Of a stretch of DNA of 64,000 nt, positions 1 to 10,400 are shown piece by piece. The notes below the pieces were generated by a model. It ran no database searches and had not been told where the DNA came from. It saw nothing but the letters and a program-made list of their open reading frames with translations. This stretch comes from an uncultured Gemmiger sp. (lineage in GTDB: Bacteria > Bacillota > Clostridia > Oscillospirales > Ruminococcaceae). How positions within the stretch are numbered: position 1 is the stretch's first letter; the number at the start of each line of letters is the position of its first letter. Made by a program: the position numbers and the translations under genes. The stretch is taken from contig CALXHO010000001.1 in the NCBI GenBank assembly GCA_944388125.1, forward strand, positions 46,883-110,882, in the 5' to 3' direction.

Positions 1-120
1 CAAAACAGTCTCAATGCCCATATCCGCCGCATCCGGGAAAAGATCGAAACCGATCCCTCGAAACCGGTCTCCCTGATCACCATGAAAGGGCTGGGCTACA
101 AGCTGGTCACAAGGAAGTAA
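1..120 (+). CDS. Response regulator, OmpR family, C-terminal end (partial)
   Basis: The window opens inside a gene. The 39 visible residues, ending at the TAA at 118-120, match the last helix and wing of an OmpR/PhoB winged-helix DNA-binding domain: NAHIRRIREKIE is followed by PVSLITMKGLGYKL, the usual recognition helix and the G-x-G-Y wing. The receiver domain lies outside the window. The sensor kinase gene starts 4 bases after the stop codon, so the two are almost certainly one two-component operon. The regulated genes cannot be told from this end alone. Confidence 0.85.
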   Translation, partial: QNSLNAHIRRIREKIETDPSKPVSLITMKGLGYKLVTRK

Positions 121-124
121 GGCC

Positions 125-1492
125 ATGAAATCTTACGCAAAATATATCTCCAAGTTTCTGGTATCCTTTCTGATCGTGATCCTGCTTCTGCTGGCATCCA
201 ACATCGCGGTCTTTTTCTGGATGTTCCGTCAGGTGGTTTCCACCGATTATGGGGAGACCTCTCCGCGCAGAATGCTGGAAAAAGTGGCCGGGGTTGCCAC
301 CTCCGACGGTATTCCGGCGCAGATGGAAGAAGAACTGCATCACCATCAGATATGGGCGATGTATCTTTCCCCTGACGGAAGCTGTCTCTGGCAGGTGGAC
401 ATGCCGCAAGGCATTCCGGACCATTACACCGTTCAGGATGTGGCTTTGTTTTCAAAAGGGTATCTGAACGGCTACCCCGTCTTTGTATGGGCGGAAGATA
501 CGGGCTTGCTGGTCCTCGGTTATCCGCAAAACAGTTACATCAAAATCACCGGAAACTATTACTCCGCAAATCTGCTGGACCTCGTCCCGCCCTTCCTGGC
601 CATTGCCGGAGTCTTTGACCTGACCATGATCTTTTTGATTTACTTCCTGTCAAAACGTAAAATCATCCGGAGTGCTGAGCCCATCATTTCTTCCATCGAG
701 GCGCTTTCCCATGGGACCCCGGTCCAATTGTCCATCCGGGGAGAACTGTCCAGCATAGCGGACAGCGTCAACCGTGCCTCCCGCATTCTGAGCAGGCAAA
801 ATGAAGCCCGGGCCAACTGGATCAGCGGCGTCTCCCACGACATCCGCACACCGCTTTCCATGATCATGGGCTATGCCGCGCGCATGGCGGAAAGCCGGAC
901 CGCGAGCGAGGACATACGGGAGCAGGCGGAAATCGTGCGCAGCCAAAGTGTAAAAATCAAAGAACTGGTACAGGATTTGAATCTGGTTTCTCAGTTGGAA
1001 TATGAAATGCAGCCGCTTCACAGGGAAACCGTTCGCCTGTCCAGACTGCTGCGCTCCTATACGGCAGATCTGCTGAACAGCGGGATCTCCAACGCCTATC
1101 ATCTGGAGATCGACATTGCGTCCGACGCGGAAAATGCTGTTCTGGAAGGCGATGCCCGGCTGCTGAACCGGGCTGTCAACAATCTTGTGCAGAACAGCAT
1201 GAGGCATAATCCGGGCGGATGCAGCATCCGACTTTCCCTTGCAGCAGCCGGGCAGAAACTGGTATTGGCCGTCACAGACGATGGCGTGGGGCTGTCCCCA
1301 GAGACGCAGAAGGCACTGAAAGAAAAGCCCCATTACCTGGAAAGCACCGACGACCGCCTTGACCTGCGCCATGGGCTTGGCTTGCGGATCGTCCGCCAGG
1401 TTGCCGAAGCCCATGAGGGAGCTTTTGCAATTTCCCCCGTTCTGCCACACGGGTGCTGTGCGACGCTGACGTTCCCTCTCCATACCCAATAA
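125..1492 (+). CDS. Two-component sensor histidine kinase (HisKA/HATPase)
   Basis: This 455-residue membrane kinase is the partner of the response regulator ending at 120. It has two membrane helices (about residues 9-33 and 155-178) bounding an extracellular sensor loop of about 120 residues, then a HAMP-like linker (about 180-225). The HisKA box carries the phospho-acceptor in SHDIRTPLSMIMGY (about 238). The ATPase domain shows an N box (NRAVNNLVQNSMRHN), G1 (DDGVGLS) and G2 (RHGLGLRIV), so it looks catalytically complete. An AAGG-containing site precedes the ATG. The ligand is unknown, because the sensor loop has no domain I recognise. Confidence 0.9.
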   Translation: MKSYAKYISKFLVSFLIVILLLLASNIAVFFWMFRQVVSTDYGETSPRRMLEKVAGVATSDGIPAQMEEELHHHQIWAMYLSPDGSCLWQVDMPQGIPDHYTVQDVALFSKGYLNGYPVFVWAEDTGLLVLGYPQNSYIKITGNYYSANLLDLVPPFLAIAGVFDLTMIFLIYFLSKRKIIRSAEPIISSIEALSHGTPVQLSIRGELSSIADSVNRASRILSRQNEARANWISGVSHDIRTPLSMIMGYAARMAESRTASEDIREQAEIVRSQSVKIKELVQDLNLVSQLEYEMQPLHRETVRLSRLLRSYTADLLNSGISNAYHLEIDIASDAENAVLEGDARLLNRAVNNLVQNSMRHNPGGCSIRLSLAAAGQKLVLAVTDDGVGLSPETQKALKEKPHYLESTDDRLDLRHGLGLRIVRQVAEAHEGAFAISPVLPHGCCATLTFPLHTQ

Positions 1493-1504
1493 ATAAAAAA
1501 TGAG

Positions 1505-1555
1505 CCGCACCGGAAAGATTGCCATCAGGCAGCATTCCCGGTGCGGTTTGTTCTT
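1505..1555. terminator. Intrinsic terminator, probably bidirectional
   Basis: Arms CCGCACCGG (1505-1513) and CCGGTGCGG (1538-1546) enclose a 24-base loop. T-rich sequence follows on the plus strand and an A-rich tract (T-rich on the minus strand) precedes the left arm. It lies between the converging kinase gene and the leftward glycosyltransferase gene. Confidence 0.75.
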
Positions 1556-1686
1556 CTTATGGATTGGTGGACAGGGTGTTTGGGAGGCAGGTTTTTTCCG
1601 GCCTGCGGCCTGTACAAGGCACTGACGCAGCGGCCGTTTCTGCGGCTGTGGATTTTGAAAATCAGGAGGCCGGAGGAGCATCCCGT

Positions 1687-3204
1687 TTACTGGCGGCATC
1701 TCCACCAGAGATAGCTCAGGTTGGTCGTGAAATACCGTTTGAACAGCCTCCGCGGGTCCTGCATCAGGCGATACAGCCATTCCAGATTGCGGCGCTGCAT
1801 CCACAGGGGAGCGCGCCTGATGTTGCCTGCCTCGTAATCAAAGGCAGCGCCCACACCGATCATCAGTGCATGGACCTCGCCCTCGTGGGCCGCCATCCAG
1901 AGTTCCTGTTTTGGGGCCCCCAGGCCGACCCAGACAAAATCGGGATGGGCGGCGTTGATCTGCTCCACGCAGGCTGCGTCCTCCCGGGGCGTCAGCGTCC
2001 GGAACGGCGGGCTGTACATGCCGGCAATGAGGATGCCGGGGTAACGTTGGCGGATCTTTTGCTCCAAAAGTTTCAGCGTTTCCGGGGTTGCACCATAAAA
2101 GTAATGCCGCCACTTCTTTTGCGGGGAGATCTTCAGGATTTCTTGCATCAGGTCCGGGCCCGTGACGCGCCGGGCCTCCGTATACCCCTGTTCCCTGCTG
2201 TACTGGGACAGGGGGCCGCCGTCCGGCAGCGCCATGGCCGCCCTCTGCTGGATCGCCTGATAGGCTTTGTCCCTATGAGCGGTCACCGTCGTATGTACGT
2301 TGGCCACACAGATATATCTGCCGCGCCATTCTTCCAGTTTTTCTTCGATGGTCCGGATGGTCTTTTCCATGTCGGTGACGGCAATGTCCACTCCCATGAT
2401 ATTACAGGTGTCCATCATCTTCACCTCGATCAGGCGAAGCCCTTCCTCCATATGGGTCTGTGACCGGCCGCCCACAAAACTGTTGTACACCGGAATGACC
2501 GACACACAGATTTTGTACGTATCCGCAATGGCAATGATATGCTGCAGCTGGACGGCGCTCTGGGTATCCTGCGCAACAATGATCTGATCCACCGCAACAG
2601 ATTGCAGAACCTTCCGAAGCTCCCCCTCTTTTCCCAGATAGTTCGGCAAAACCGGCGAGGGCTGCTCGGCCAGATAACCGACATAGTGCATTTCAAAATG
2701 TTTCCTTCGCACAATATTTGTATAGTACTGCCGGGCTGTGTCTGCGCTGCCGATAATCAAGACATTGGTATGTTCTTTTTTCCTGTGCTCATGCACCGCA
2801 GCCAGCCTATCCACCAACTGCCTTTTCATGAGGATCAGCAGCGTGGTGAGGAGATAGAAATACAGGAGCAGCAGGCGTGAGAACTGGGACAGGCGAAAAA
2901 CAAACAGGACCGCCCCCACCAGGGCAAGGCCCAGTATATTGACGACGGCAAGCCGGAAGCCATCCCGGAACAGACCGGAACAGTGCAGGCTCCGGTAGCA
3001 GTTGGTTTGCGCATAGCAAAGCACCATAACCACAGCGTAAATCAGCGCGATGGGGAAAAAACGGGACAGATCAACCGGCAAGAACCGGCTGCCCAGCGGA
3101 ATCACCATCCGAAGAAGTCCCGCCAAAAAGAAGGACAGCAGCAACAATACAAAATCCGCCATTCCATTGAGCAATGCAATGGGACCGGGTGTTTTACGAA
3201 GCAT
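1687..3204 (-). CDS. Chimeric membrane glycosyltransferase: WbaP-like N-terminus plus WecG/TagA/CpsF (GT26) domain
   Basis: About 505 residues. Residues 1 to about 130 hold four to five hydrophobic helices. Residues about 135-265 form a Rossmann-like domain (VLIIGSADTARQYYTNI) as in the CoA_binding_3 region of polyprenyl-phosphate sugar-1-phosphate transferases. The usual bacterial sugar-transferase domain is missing. In its place is a full GT26 domain (NVHTTVTAHRD, ALPDGGPLS, FYGATPETLKLLEQK, VWVGLGAPKQELWM, GVGAAFDYEAG). GT26 enzymes add ManNAc-type sugars to lipid-linked precursors of teichoic acids or exopolysaccharides. I chose the ATG at 3204 because AGAGGGTG lies just upstream; an in-frame ATG at 3258 lacks a site. 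The enzyme is probably active at the membrane on an undecaprenyl-linked substrate; the donor sugar is inferred. Confidence 0.8.
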   Translation of the reverse strand: MLRKTPGPIALLNGMADFVLLLLSFFLAGLLRMVIPLGSRFLPVDLSRFFPIALIYAVVMVLCYAQTNCYRSLHCSGLFRDGFRLAVVNILGLALVGAVLFVFRLSQFSRLLLLYFYLLTTLLILMKRQLVDRLAAVHEHRKKEHTNVLIIGSADTARQYYTNIVRRKHFEMHYVGYLAEQPSPVLPNYLGKEGELRKVLQSVAVDQIIVAQDTQSAVQLQHIIAIADTYKICVSVIPVYNSFVGGRSQTHMEEGLRLIEVKMMDTCNIMGVDIAVTDMEKTIRTIEEKLEEWRGRYICVANVHTTVTAHRDKAYQAIQQRAAMALPDGGPLSQYSREQGYTEARRVTGPDLMQEILKISPQKKWRHYFYGATPETLKLLEQKIRQRYPGILIAGMYSPPFRTLTPREDAACVEQINAAHPDFVWVGLGAPKQELWMAAHEGEVHALMIGVGAAFDYEAGNIRRAPLWMQRRNLEWLYRLMQDPRRLFKRYFTTNLSYLWWRCRQ

Positions 3205-3305
3205 ACAGTCACCCTCTTTCTCATTCATATGCCGGTATTTGCCTGTATCCGGAAGCATAGCACGCTGGGAAGGAAAAAGCTGACGAAAACCGTTTTACAA
3301 AATAA

Positions 3306-3341
3306 AACAAGCCATCCGGACACGCTTCCGAATGGCTTGTT
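3306..3341. terminator. Intrinsic terminator, bidirectional
   Basis: Perfect 10-bp arms AACAAGCCAT (3306-3315) and ATGGCTTGTT (3332-3341) are extended by partial pairing inside. There are A residues on one side and T residues on the other. It separates the nucleotidyltransferase remnant from the downstream glycosyltransferase gene, both leftward. Confidence 0.75.
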
Positions 3342-3370
3342 TTCACTATGTTTGGGGATTCGTTCCCTCT

Positions 3371-4010
3371 TCATCGCTTCCAGAGAAAGCGCTGTTCCCC
3401 TAGAAACCGTTTGACTTTTCCGTGGGCGAGATTGTAGACAAGGCGATAGCCACAGGCAAACGGCATCAGCCGGGGATGCCACAAAAAGAACGGCGCATCG
3501 TGACGGCACCACATCTCCATGAAGGTCCGGTCCGGGAAGAGCCGCCGCAGGCTGTACTGAAGTTTGGTCATTGCCGTAACGGGCTGCTCGTCCCCGGCCA
3601 TCTTGACCAGTTCGTTCCGGGCACGCTGGCTGACCGTACCATAGGTGCCCGATGTGAGATAATAGGCAAGCTTCCGGGCGTCTGCCGGACACAGGGGGGC
3701 GTCGCTGTCAAACACCTGTTTTGCCAGGGCACAGGTCTCCCGGTCAAAATCGGTGAGGCTCAGCTGTTCCAGTCCCTGCTGCAGGGCGTTCTGATCCAGT
3801 TGTTTCTCATGGGCACGGCGGAACAGAAAGATGTCCAGCAGCGAACGGATTCCCGTGCCGCTGATCTCGAAATGCTTGTACATGTGCGCCAACGTATACA
3901 GGTAAAAGTCTTCCGGCGTAAAGCTGCGCCCCCAGCGGGTACCTTCTTTCGTCAGCGTCCTGGTTTTCAGGGCTTTTTCAAAATAGGCCGACCACTCCGG
4001 GTAAGGTAGT
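3371..4010 (-). pseudogene. Nucleotidyltransferase-family protein (NTP_transf_5-like), 5'-truncated
   Basis: The frame ending at 3371 reads PEWSAYFEKAL, then TPEDFYLYTLAHMYKHF and ISGTGIRSLLDIFLF. This resembles the C-terminal half of the uncharacterised nucleotidyltransferase family found in capsule and teichoic acid loci (PF14907-like). The catalytic GSxxxD region, which should lie 150-200 residues upstream, is absent. The open frame continues upstream only into the 3' end of the giant adhesin in another frame, with no start codon or ribosome site. A TTG at 3892 could initiate but would give only 173 residues. The gene is best read as the 3' remnant left by a deletion that joined it to the adhesin gene. 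Confidence 0.6.
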
Positions 4011-7000
4011 TGGCCATACGGACACAGGCGTTGGGGTTGGAAGTGTTTGCCGTGGTCGCGGTCAGCGCCGTACGCAGGGCTGCATTTTCGTATGCAGTCA
4101 GCGAGGAGATCTCAGCCGTGCCGCTCAGGTGGGGTTTGATGAGTTTTTCCAGCACATCGTACATGGGCAGCGGGTAGTAAGCCAGTGCTTTGGAGATGCG
4201 CCCCGCCAGGGCGAGGTAATCCGCCGAGGTCTTGTCCTGACTTTCGTACATGCGGACCATGTCCACCCAGGTATCAAAGTGGTAACTCTGGGCCGAGAGA
4301 GCTGCCTCATAGATGGCAGCCTGGACATCCCAGCTTCCCTCATTGCTGAAGGAATCTGCCAGCAGGTTGAGACGCTGTGCCGTAAAATAATGCACCTCGT
4401 CGTTCAGGGCATCCTGCGCCATATTGATGTAGCTGACGCGGTTGGGGCTGCCCCAGTTCTGAGTGCCCCAGCCGCAGGGCAGGCGCTCGCCGCGGGCGGA
4501 TTCCGGCCAGCCGAAGATATCGTTGTAGATATCATAGCGGGCGATGCCATTTTTCTCATCCGTGTAGACATAGCGCAGATAGGCTGCGTGTCCGGGCTGA
4601 CCGACCACACCGGCCGGAATGCCGTACACACCCAGCAGGTTGGTACCGGTCTTGGAAATACCGCCGCAGACGGCGCCTTCCTCAAAGACGGCCCACAGTT
4701 TGGGATGGCCGGACTGATAAGCGACATTGATATTCTTGTAAATGTCCAGCTGATCTTCCGGCTGCATGGAGGCATAGGTCAGGCCGTACTTTTTCTGCCA
4801 GTCTGCCCGATTGCTCTCCTCAAAGTACTTGGCACGGTTGTAGTTGTAGCCGAAGGTATAGCGGATATAGGTATAGGGGCCGCCCTTCATGTTGTTGGGG
4901 GTGATCTCGACCTTGGTCGGGTTCACGGTCCCGTAGCTCACCTTGCGGTTGGACCAGTTCAGCCACTCGATCTCGTTGTTGTCGATGATGTTGTTCATGA
5001 CCATGCGCATCTCTTCGACGTTCAGGGTCTCGAACGCCTTGACGAGCAGGCCGTTGCCATGCATGCGCTTGTAGATGTCGTAGCGCTCCACCACATTGGC
5101 GGCATTGGACACCTGGGAGGGATCCACCCAGAAGGCAATGTCATTGGAATGGGTCAGCGCCAGAGCCATCATCATGCGCAGGTAAAGCTGGCTGTTCACA
5201 TTGGCTGCGGCCATATCTCCGCCGCGCTGGGTATACAGGTTGGCCAGGGCCTGAATGGCACGGCCGTAAGCGCCGTCGGGCGCACCGCCGCCCACAAACA
5301 GTTCCAGGGCGTTCTTATCATTGAAAAGCCATTCCAGTGTCTTGGCGGTATCCTCAGTCTGCATCAGGGCATCCAGCAGGGAGTATCCGGCGTCATTCAC
5401 CAGCGCACGCTGATAGACCAGCTTGCGCAGTTCCTGATCCTCGTTCAGCATCTCCTCGTAGCCCATGCCTTTATGGGAGGCAACCAGTTCCTGAATGCGA
5501 AGGTCGTACTCCTCCACCGGCAGGAACACCTGCTGGTCACTTTCTGCCTCCTTGTAGTCGGCAGTCACCAGCTTGAAGTCCGCCATGTCGGTATAAACAT
5601 AGGCGCTTTTGCCGCTGAGCTGGGTCATGATCCGGATGTTCAGTATATTTTCCGGCAGCATGACGTCCACCGCCACCGATTCGCTGGTCTTGCGCAGGAC
5701 CGGTGTCTGCTGCAGTGTGGTCCACTGCAGGAAACCGTCGGATCCCCTCGTTGCTGCAGCGACCGTAAAGATGGCACCGTCGGTGTTGCCGTCGTAATCC
5801 TGCACAGCGTCAACACCCACACGGGCGATGAAACGATCCAGGTGATAGTACTTGACGTAGTTCATCACGTTGTACACGATGCTGGAACTGGACAGTCCGC
5901 CAAAGCCTTTGAGGTAGTATTTGATCTGACCGTCCACCCGCAGCGCCAGGTTGCCGCCGGCGTAGTTCTTGTCCACACGCATGGGACGGCCGTCGCCGCC
6001 GTTGGTGATCAGGCAGTAGCTGTCGCTCAGATCGGAGACGTAGAGCACATCCCCCTCAAAATTGACCAGGTCATCCGGGAAGGTCCCCTTGGCATAGACA
6101 AGCCATGCCTCGCTGGTCAGGGTCTGGCCGCCTGTGGTGATCTGGACGCGGATATACTTGTTCAGGTCATCGCCGGTCAGCGTGTACTTGCTGTCCGTGG
6201 CGCCGTCGATATTGGTAAAGCTGCTGCTCGCGGAAGCACCGCGCTGCCACTGACAGGTGAAGTTCTCATCCGAGGAACCCAGCAGGCCGGCACGGAGAGT
6301 CACATCCACCGCAGGCGGGCCGTACATCAGGGCGGTAACCCCAATGCTGACCGGCTCGGAAGCCACCGTGGCAGTGACGCCCTCGGCGGGTTCCACGCTG
6401 ACCTGAACGCGGAGATACCGGTTGGTTGCCTCAGCCGGAATGACCAGGGTGGGCTGGATTTCGCCGGAAAGATCGGTGAATTCGCCGTCCGCCGTATCCC
6501 CCACCTGCCACTGATACCGCAGGGTGAGGTCCTGACCGGAAGCGTACTGCAGCACCGCATTGGCAATGCCGCCCACGCGGGTCTCCGCCACTTCAAACAG
6601 GCCGCGGTAAACATCGGACAGCAGCGTGCCGATGTATTTGCCGGAGGCATCGCGGGCAACGGCCCGCAGATAAAGGTCCCTGTCCCCTTCCTTCACGGTG
6701 TAGGTTGCATCGGTGGCGCCCTCGATATCCGTGAAGTTCTTGCCGTCGGTGCTGGACTGCCACTGATAGGCCCAGTTTTCCACCGTCTGGTCCTTGCCGG
6801 ATGTGGCGGTAACGGTCAGAGTGGCCCCGGGAACGGCAATTCCGCTGATTTCTGCCTTGCCGGCGAGAACCGTGTCCTCGTCGCGCAGCAGCACCAGTTC
6901 GGCGGCGCTGGCCCAGTTGGGGAGGTCGCTGTACTGGGATTCGGTAAATTCAAAGCGCAGCGCCGTCAGCGTGACGCTTTCGGGCCGCGTGAAAAGAACG

Positions 7001-7409
7001 TAACCGGTCTTGAGGCTGGAAACCGCGACGACGATCTCACGGAATTCCGCTTCCCCCTCATAGATGCCGTAGACAGTCAGCCGGGTGGGATAGCCCTTTC
7101 CCTGCTGGGTGCGGCGGGTCGCGTAGAGAATGCGGTCCAGGGTGACAGCCTTGCTGAAGGTCACCTCGATGGCGTTGTCCGCAGCGGCCTTGCTGGTCTC
7201 CCAGAAGGTATCCCAGTTGCCGTCGAAGGCCTTGTCCACTGTGCTGGACGCCGACCACTGACCGTGGCGGCTGGTGGCCTCAGTGACGTACCCGTATTCG
7301 CTCTCAGTCATGTCCACACGGTGGTTGCGCCAGTAATCCTCGCTCAGCAGAGCGCTGCTCTCCGACACATCCGAGACAGTGATGCGGTTATGTACCACAA
7401 CATGGGCAC
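3967..7409 (-). CDS. Giant surface adhesin, segment 3 of 3: F5/8C, Ig-like, NPCBM and transglutaminase-like domains
   Basis: This frame of about 1,147 residues continues the adhesin after a one-base shift at the C6 tract 7410-7415 (minus strand). Domains in order: a discoidin/F5-8C carbohydrate-binding fold (about residues 15-170, GQWSASSTVDKAFDGNWDTFW), several Ig-like modules (about 175-440, repeated YQWQ), an NPCBM-type carbohydrate-binding domain (about 445-620), and a helical region with a transglutaminase-like core (GAVCGGIS with Cys, GQPGHAAYL with His, then RYDIYNDI). The catalytic reading of that last region is tentative. No LPxTG signal, dockerin or membrane helix is present at the C-terminus. 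The last dozen residues are encoded by nucleotidyltransferase-type DNA in another frame, which suggests the true end was lost by deletion. Confidence 0.75.
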
Positions 7410-10400
7410 GGGGGGCTGGCCGTTATGCCCAGCTGGCGGCCTTCGATCTCGTTGATGACGAGGGCATAATAATATCCGTCTTCCGCCTGGGCGGTATGGA
7501 AGCAGTACTCCGGGCTGGTGGCTCCCTGGATGGGAGTGCCGGTCTCTTCCTCATTGTCGGCGCGATACCACTGATAGGTCATGGTACCGCCGTCCAGCAC
7601 GGAGGCTTCCACAGCGAGGGCTACGTCATCCCCCACAAACAGATTGGCGCTCTGCGGTGCCTTAGTGATCTGGGGGTTCATGGCGTGGCTGTTCGAAAGA
7701 AGCTTCACCGAAATGACTTCGGTCTTCACGTCCACTGCGCCGTCGCCGGTGACCAGGCAGTAATAATAGTGCATGCCCATGGCGTGAGGGTCGGTGGGCC
7801 GCGCCAGCGTGTCGGCGTTGCCGTCCTCCACCGGGCGGGGGTTGGTGCCGTTTTCATCGTCACACACATACCACTGATACGCAATATTTTCTGCGCCTTC
7901 CGCCGTCAGGGACAGCGTTGGGGAGTCCTCAATGAGGTAGATGCCGCTCTGGGACACATTGCTCAGCAGGATGGCTGCCGTCGCGCTGTTTTGCCAGTGG
8001 GCATAGAGGGTGATATCGGCACGGAAGGTCATGGGCATTTCCGCCCGGACCGCTTCCCCGCCCTCTGCCTGGGTGAACCAGCCGAGGAAGGTATATCCGT
8101 TGCGGGCGGGACCGGCAGGAAGCTTGTCCCCGAAGGTCTCCAGGAAATGCAGGGCAACCGCGTCCGGGCTGGCCGCGCCGTTGCCGTCAAACCGCACGGT
8201 GAAGCTGTGCCCGAAGGAGCAGCTGCCCATGTACTGCGGATCAATGGTGGTGCCCAGGGTGACGGTGTCGGTCACAACCACGTCAAAATCCTTGGCGTTG
8301 CCGATGATGGAGCCGCCGGTCGCCTCGATGGAGCCGAAAGTCTGCTGGGTGTTTTTGTAGACACCGCCGCCGGTCTGGGCAGTGTTGCCGGTGATGACGC
8401 CGCCGGCGATGGTCAGCTTGCCGCCGGAGGAGGCGATGCCGCCGAAGGAGGCGATGCCGCCGCCCGTGGTGCCGGTGGAGTTGCCTTCGATCCGGGCATT
8501 CCCGCTCAGGGTGAAATTGCCGTTGTTGTGGACAATGCCGCCACCGCCGCCGTTGCCATTGGCGCCGTCGGCGCGGTTGTTGATGATCCGGCCGCCCGTC
8601 ATGGTGAAGGTACCGTTGATGAACAGACCGCCTGCACGGCCGCGGGTATAGTTGTTGCGGATGGTACCGCCCTCGATGGTCAGCTTGGCGCCGCTGTCCA
8701 CACAGAGACCGCCGGAAGAACTGTTGGCCTGGTTGCCCCGGACCTCGCCGTCCTTGATGAGGATGGTGCTGCCGGAACCGGTGGCATACAGTGCACCGCC
8801 GTGGCTGCCGCCATAGCAGTTCAGCAGGCTGCCGCCGTCCAGGGTCAGAGTACCGCTGGTCATATTGATGGCGCCTGCACCGGAGGGGTTGGAGTTGTTC
8901 TGCAGGGCGGAACCGGTTTTCAGCGTGACCTTGCCCCCCGTCAGGTTGAGAATCGGAGTGGAGACGTCATTCTGGGTCGAAGTTCCGCGCTCCAGGTAGG
9001 TGTTGGCATTGCCGCTCCAGGCCGCGCCGCCGTCGAACTTCACATTTTCAACGGTCAGTTCGCCGCCGGTCACCCGCAGCATGGCGCTCGCCTTGAAACC
9101 GGCCGCTCGGGTCACCGTGACGGCGTTGCCATCTGCAGAGATGGTCAGCGTGCCGGAGGACAGGGTGATGGTCTTGGAGAGGGTATCGTCCCCTGCCAGG
9201 ACCAGCGTCTTTTCAGCAGCGGAGGAGGCGTTCAGCGCAGTGACCGCATCGTCCAGCGTTGCGTAGGCAGTGCCGTTGAAATAGGCATTTGCCGCAAGGA
9301 CCTTTACATGAACGGTGTTGGTCTGTGCCGTGGCGGTGGAAGGGTTCTTGTCCGCCTCGGTGTTGGTCACGACACAGTAGTACCAGCGATCCGACGGCTC
9401 CTCGGTGGAGAGGGTAAGCGTAGCGGAAGTGCCGTTCTCTACCTCGGTAAAGTTTCCGTTCTGGGAAGTGGCAACGTACCACTGATAGCTCAGCTCACTG
9501 CTGGCGCTGCCGCCGTCAGCCTTGGCCTCCACCGTCAGGGATGCCGCCTTGCCAAGGCCCCACTCGCCGCCCTGGGGCTGTGTGGTGATGAGCACCGGAG
9601 CTGCGGCGTTCTGATCCTGGACCTTGACGGCAACAATGTTCGTCCACGTCTCCGCGTAACCGTTGGCCGACAGGGTACAATAATAATAGGTACGGCCGAC
9701 CTTGTCCGTCGGTGCGTTGTAGCGGGACGAGGTCGCATCGGCAATGGCCTGCGCGCCCGAGCCGCTTTCGTCGGAACAGGCGTACCACTGGTAGCGCACG
9801 CCTTCCACTGCGGTCTCCACCGACAGGGTGGCCGTGGTGTTCAGTCCGATATTGTCAAACGCCTGGGGCTGTGCGGTGATCTCGATCTCCGGCAGTTTCT
9901 GGAGCTTGGCCGCGCCGGACTCGAATTTCAGGCCGAAAGCCGTGCTGTGGAGAACCAGGTGATCGACGTCGCTCTGGTTCAGCGTGTATCCGCTGCCCCG
10001 GGCAATCTCCCGGCCGTCGGAAAGGCTGCCGCCGGCCGTCACTTTCACGGTGCCGGACAGCGCCCCTGCAACCGCCAGGTACTTACCCGAACCGATGTAT
10101 GCATCGTCAAATGCAGCCGCCCCGGAGACCGTGGTCCAACCGTAATTGGAGTTGGAATCGTCGGGAACGAGCACCGCGTCGGCGCCCGTCCGGGCCGCAT
10201 TGCCGGTGAACGTACCGCCGCGGATCTGGATGGCGCGGCTCTCATAGCTGACCGCAGCGTAGAGGGCACCGTCCTTGTCCGCACGGTTGTCCGTGAAGGT
10301 ACCGTCCTCAATGAGGGATTTGCCGTCCAGCCAGAGCGCACCACCGTTGCCGCCTGCGGCATTGTGGGTGAACTCGCCCCGGATGCTGTTGGCAATACCG

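Noticed and set aside
7410-7415. Programmed ribosomal frameshifting at the C6 tracts
   Set aside because: CCC-run +1 slippage is known, but there is no supporting stimulatory element and two such sites in one adhesin would make production very inefficient; mutation, phase variation or assembly error fit better.
4129-7455. 1,108-codon open frame on the plus strand
   Set aside because: Antisense shadow of adhesin segment 3, whose domains (F5/8C, NPCBM) are clear on the minus strand.
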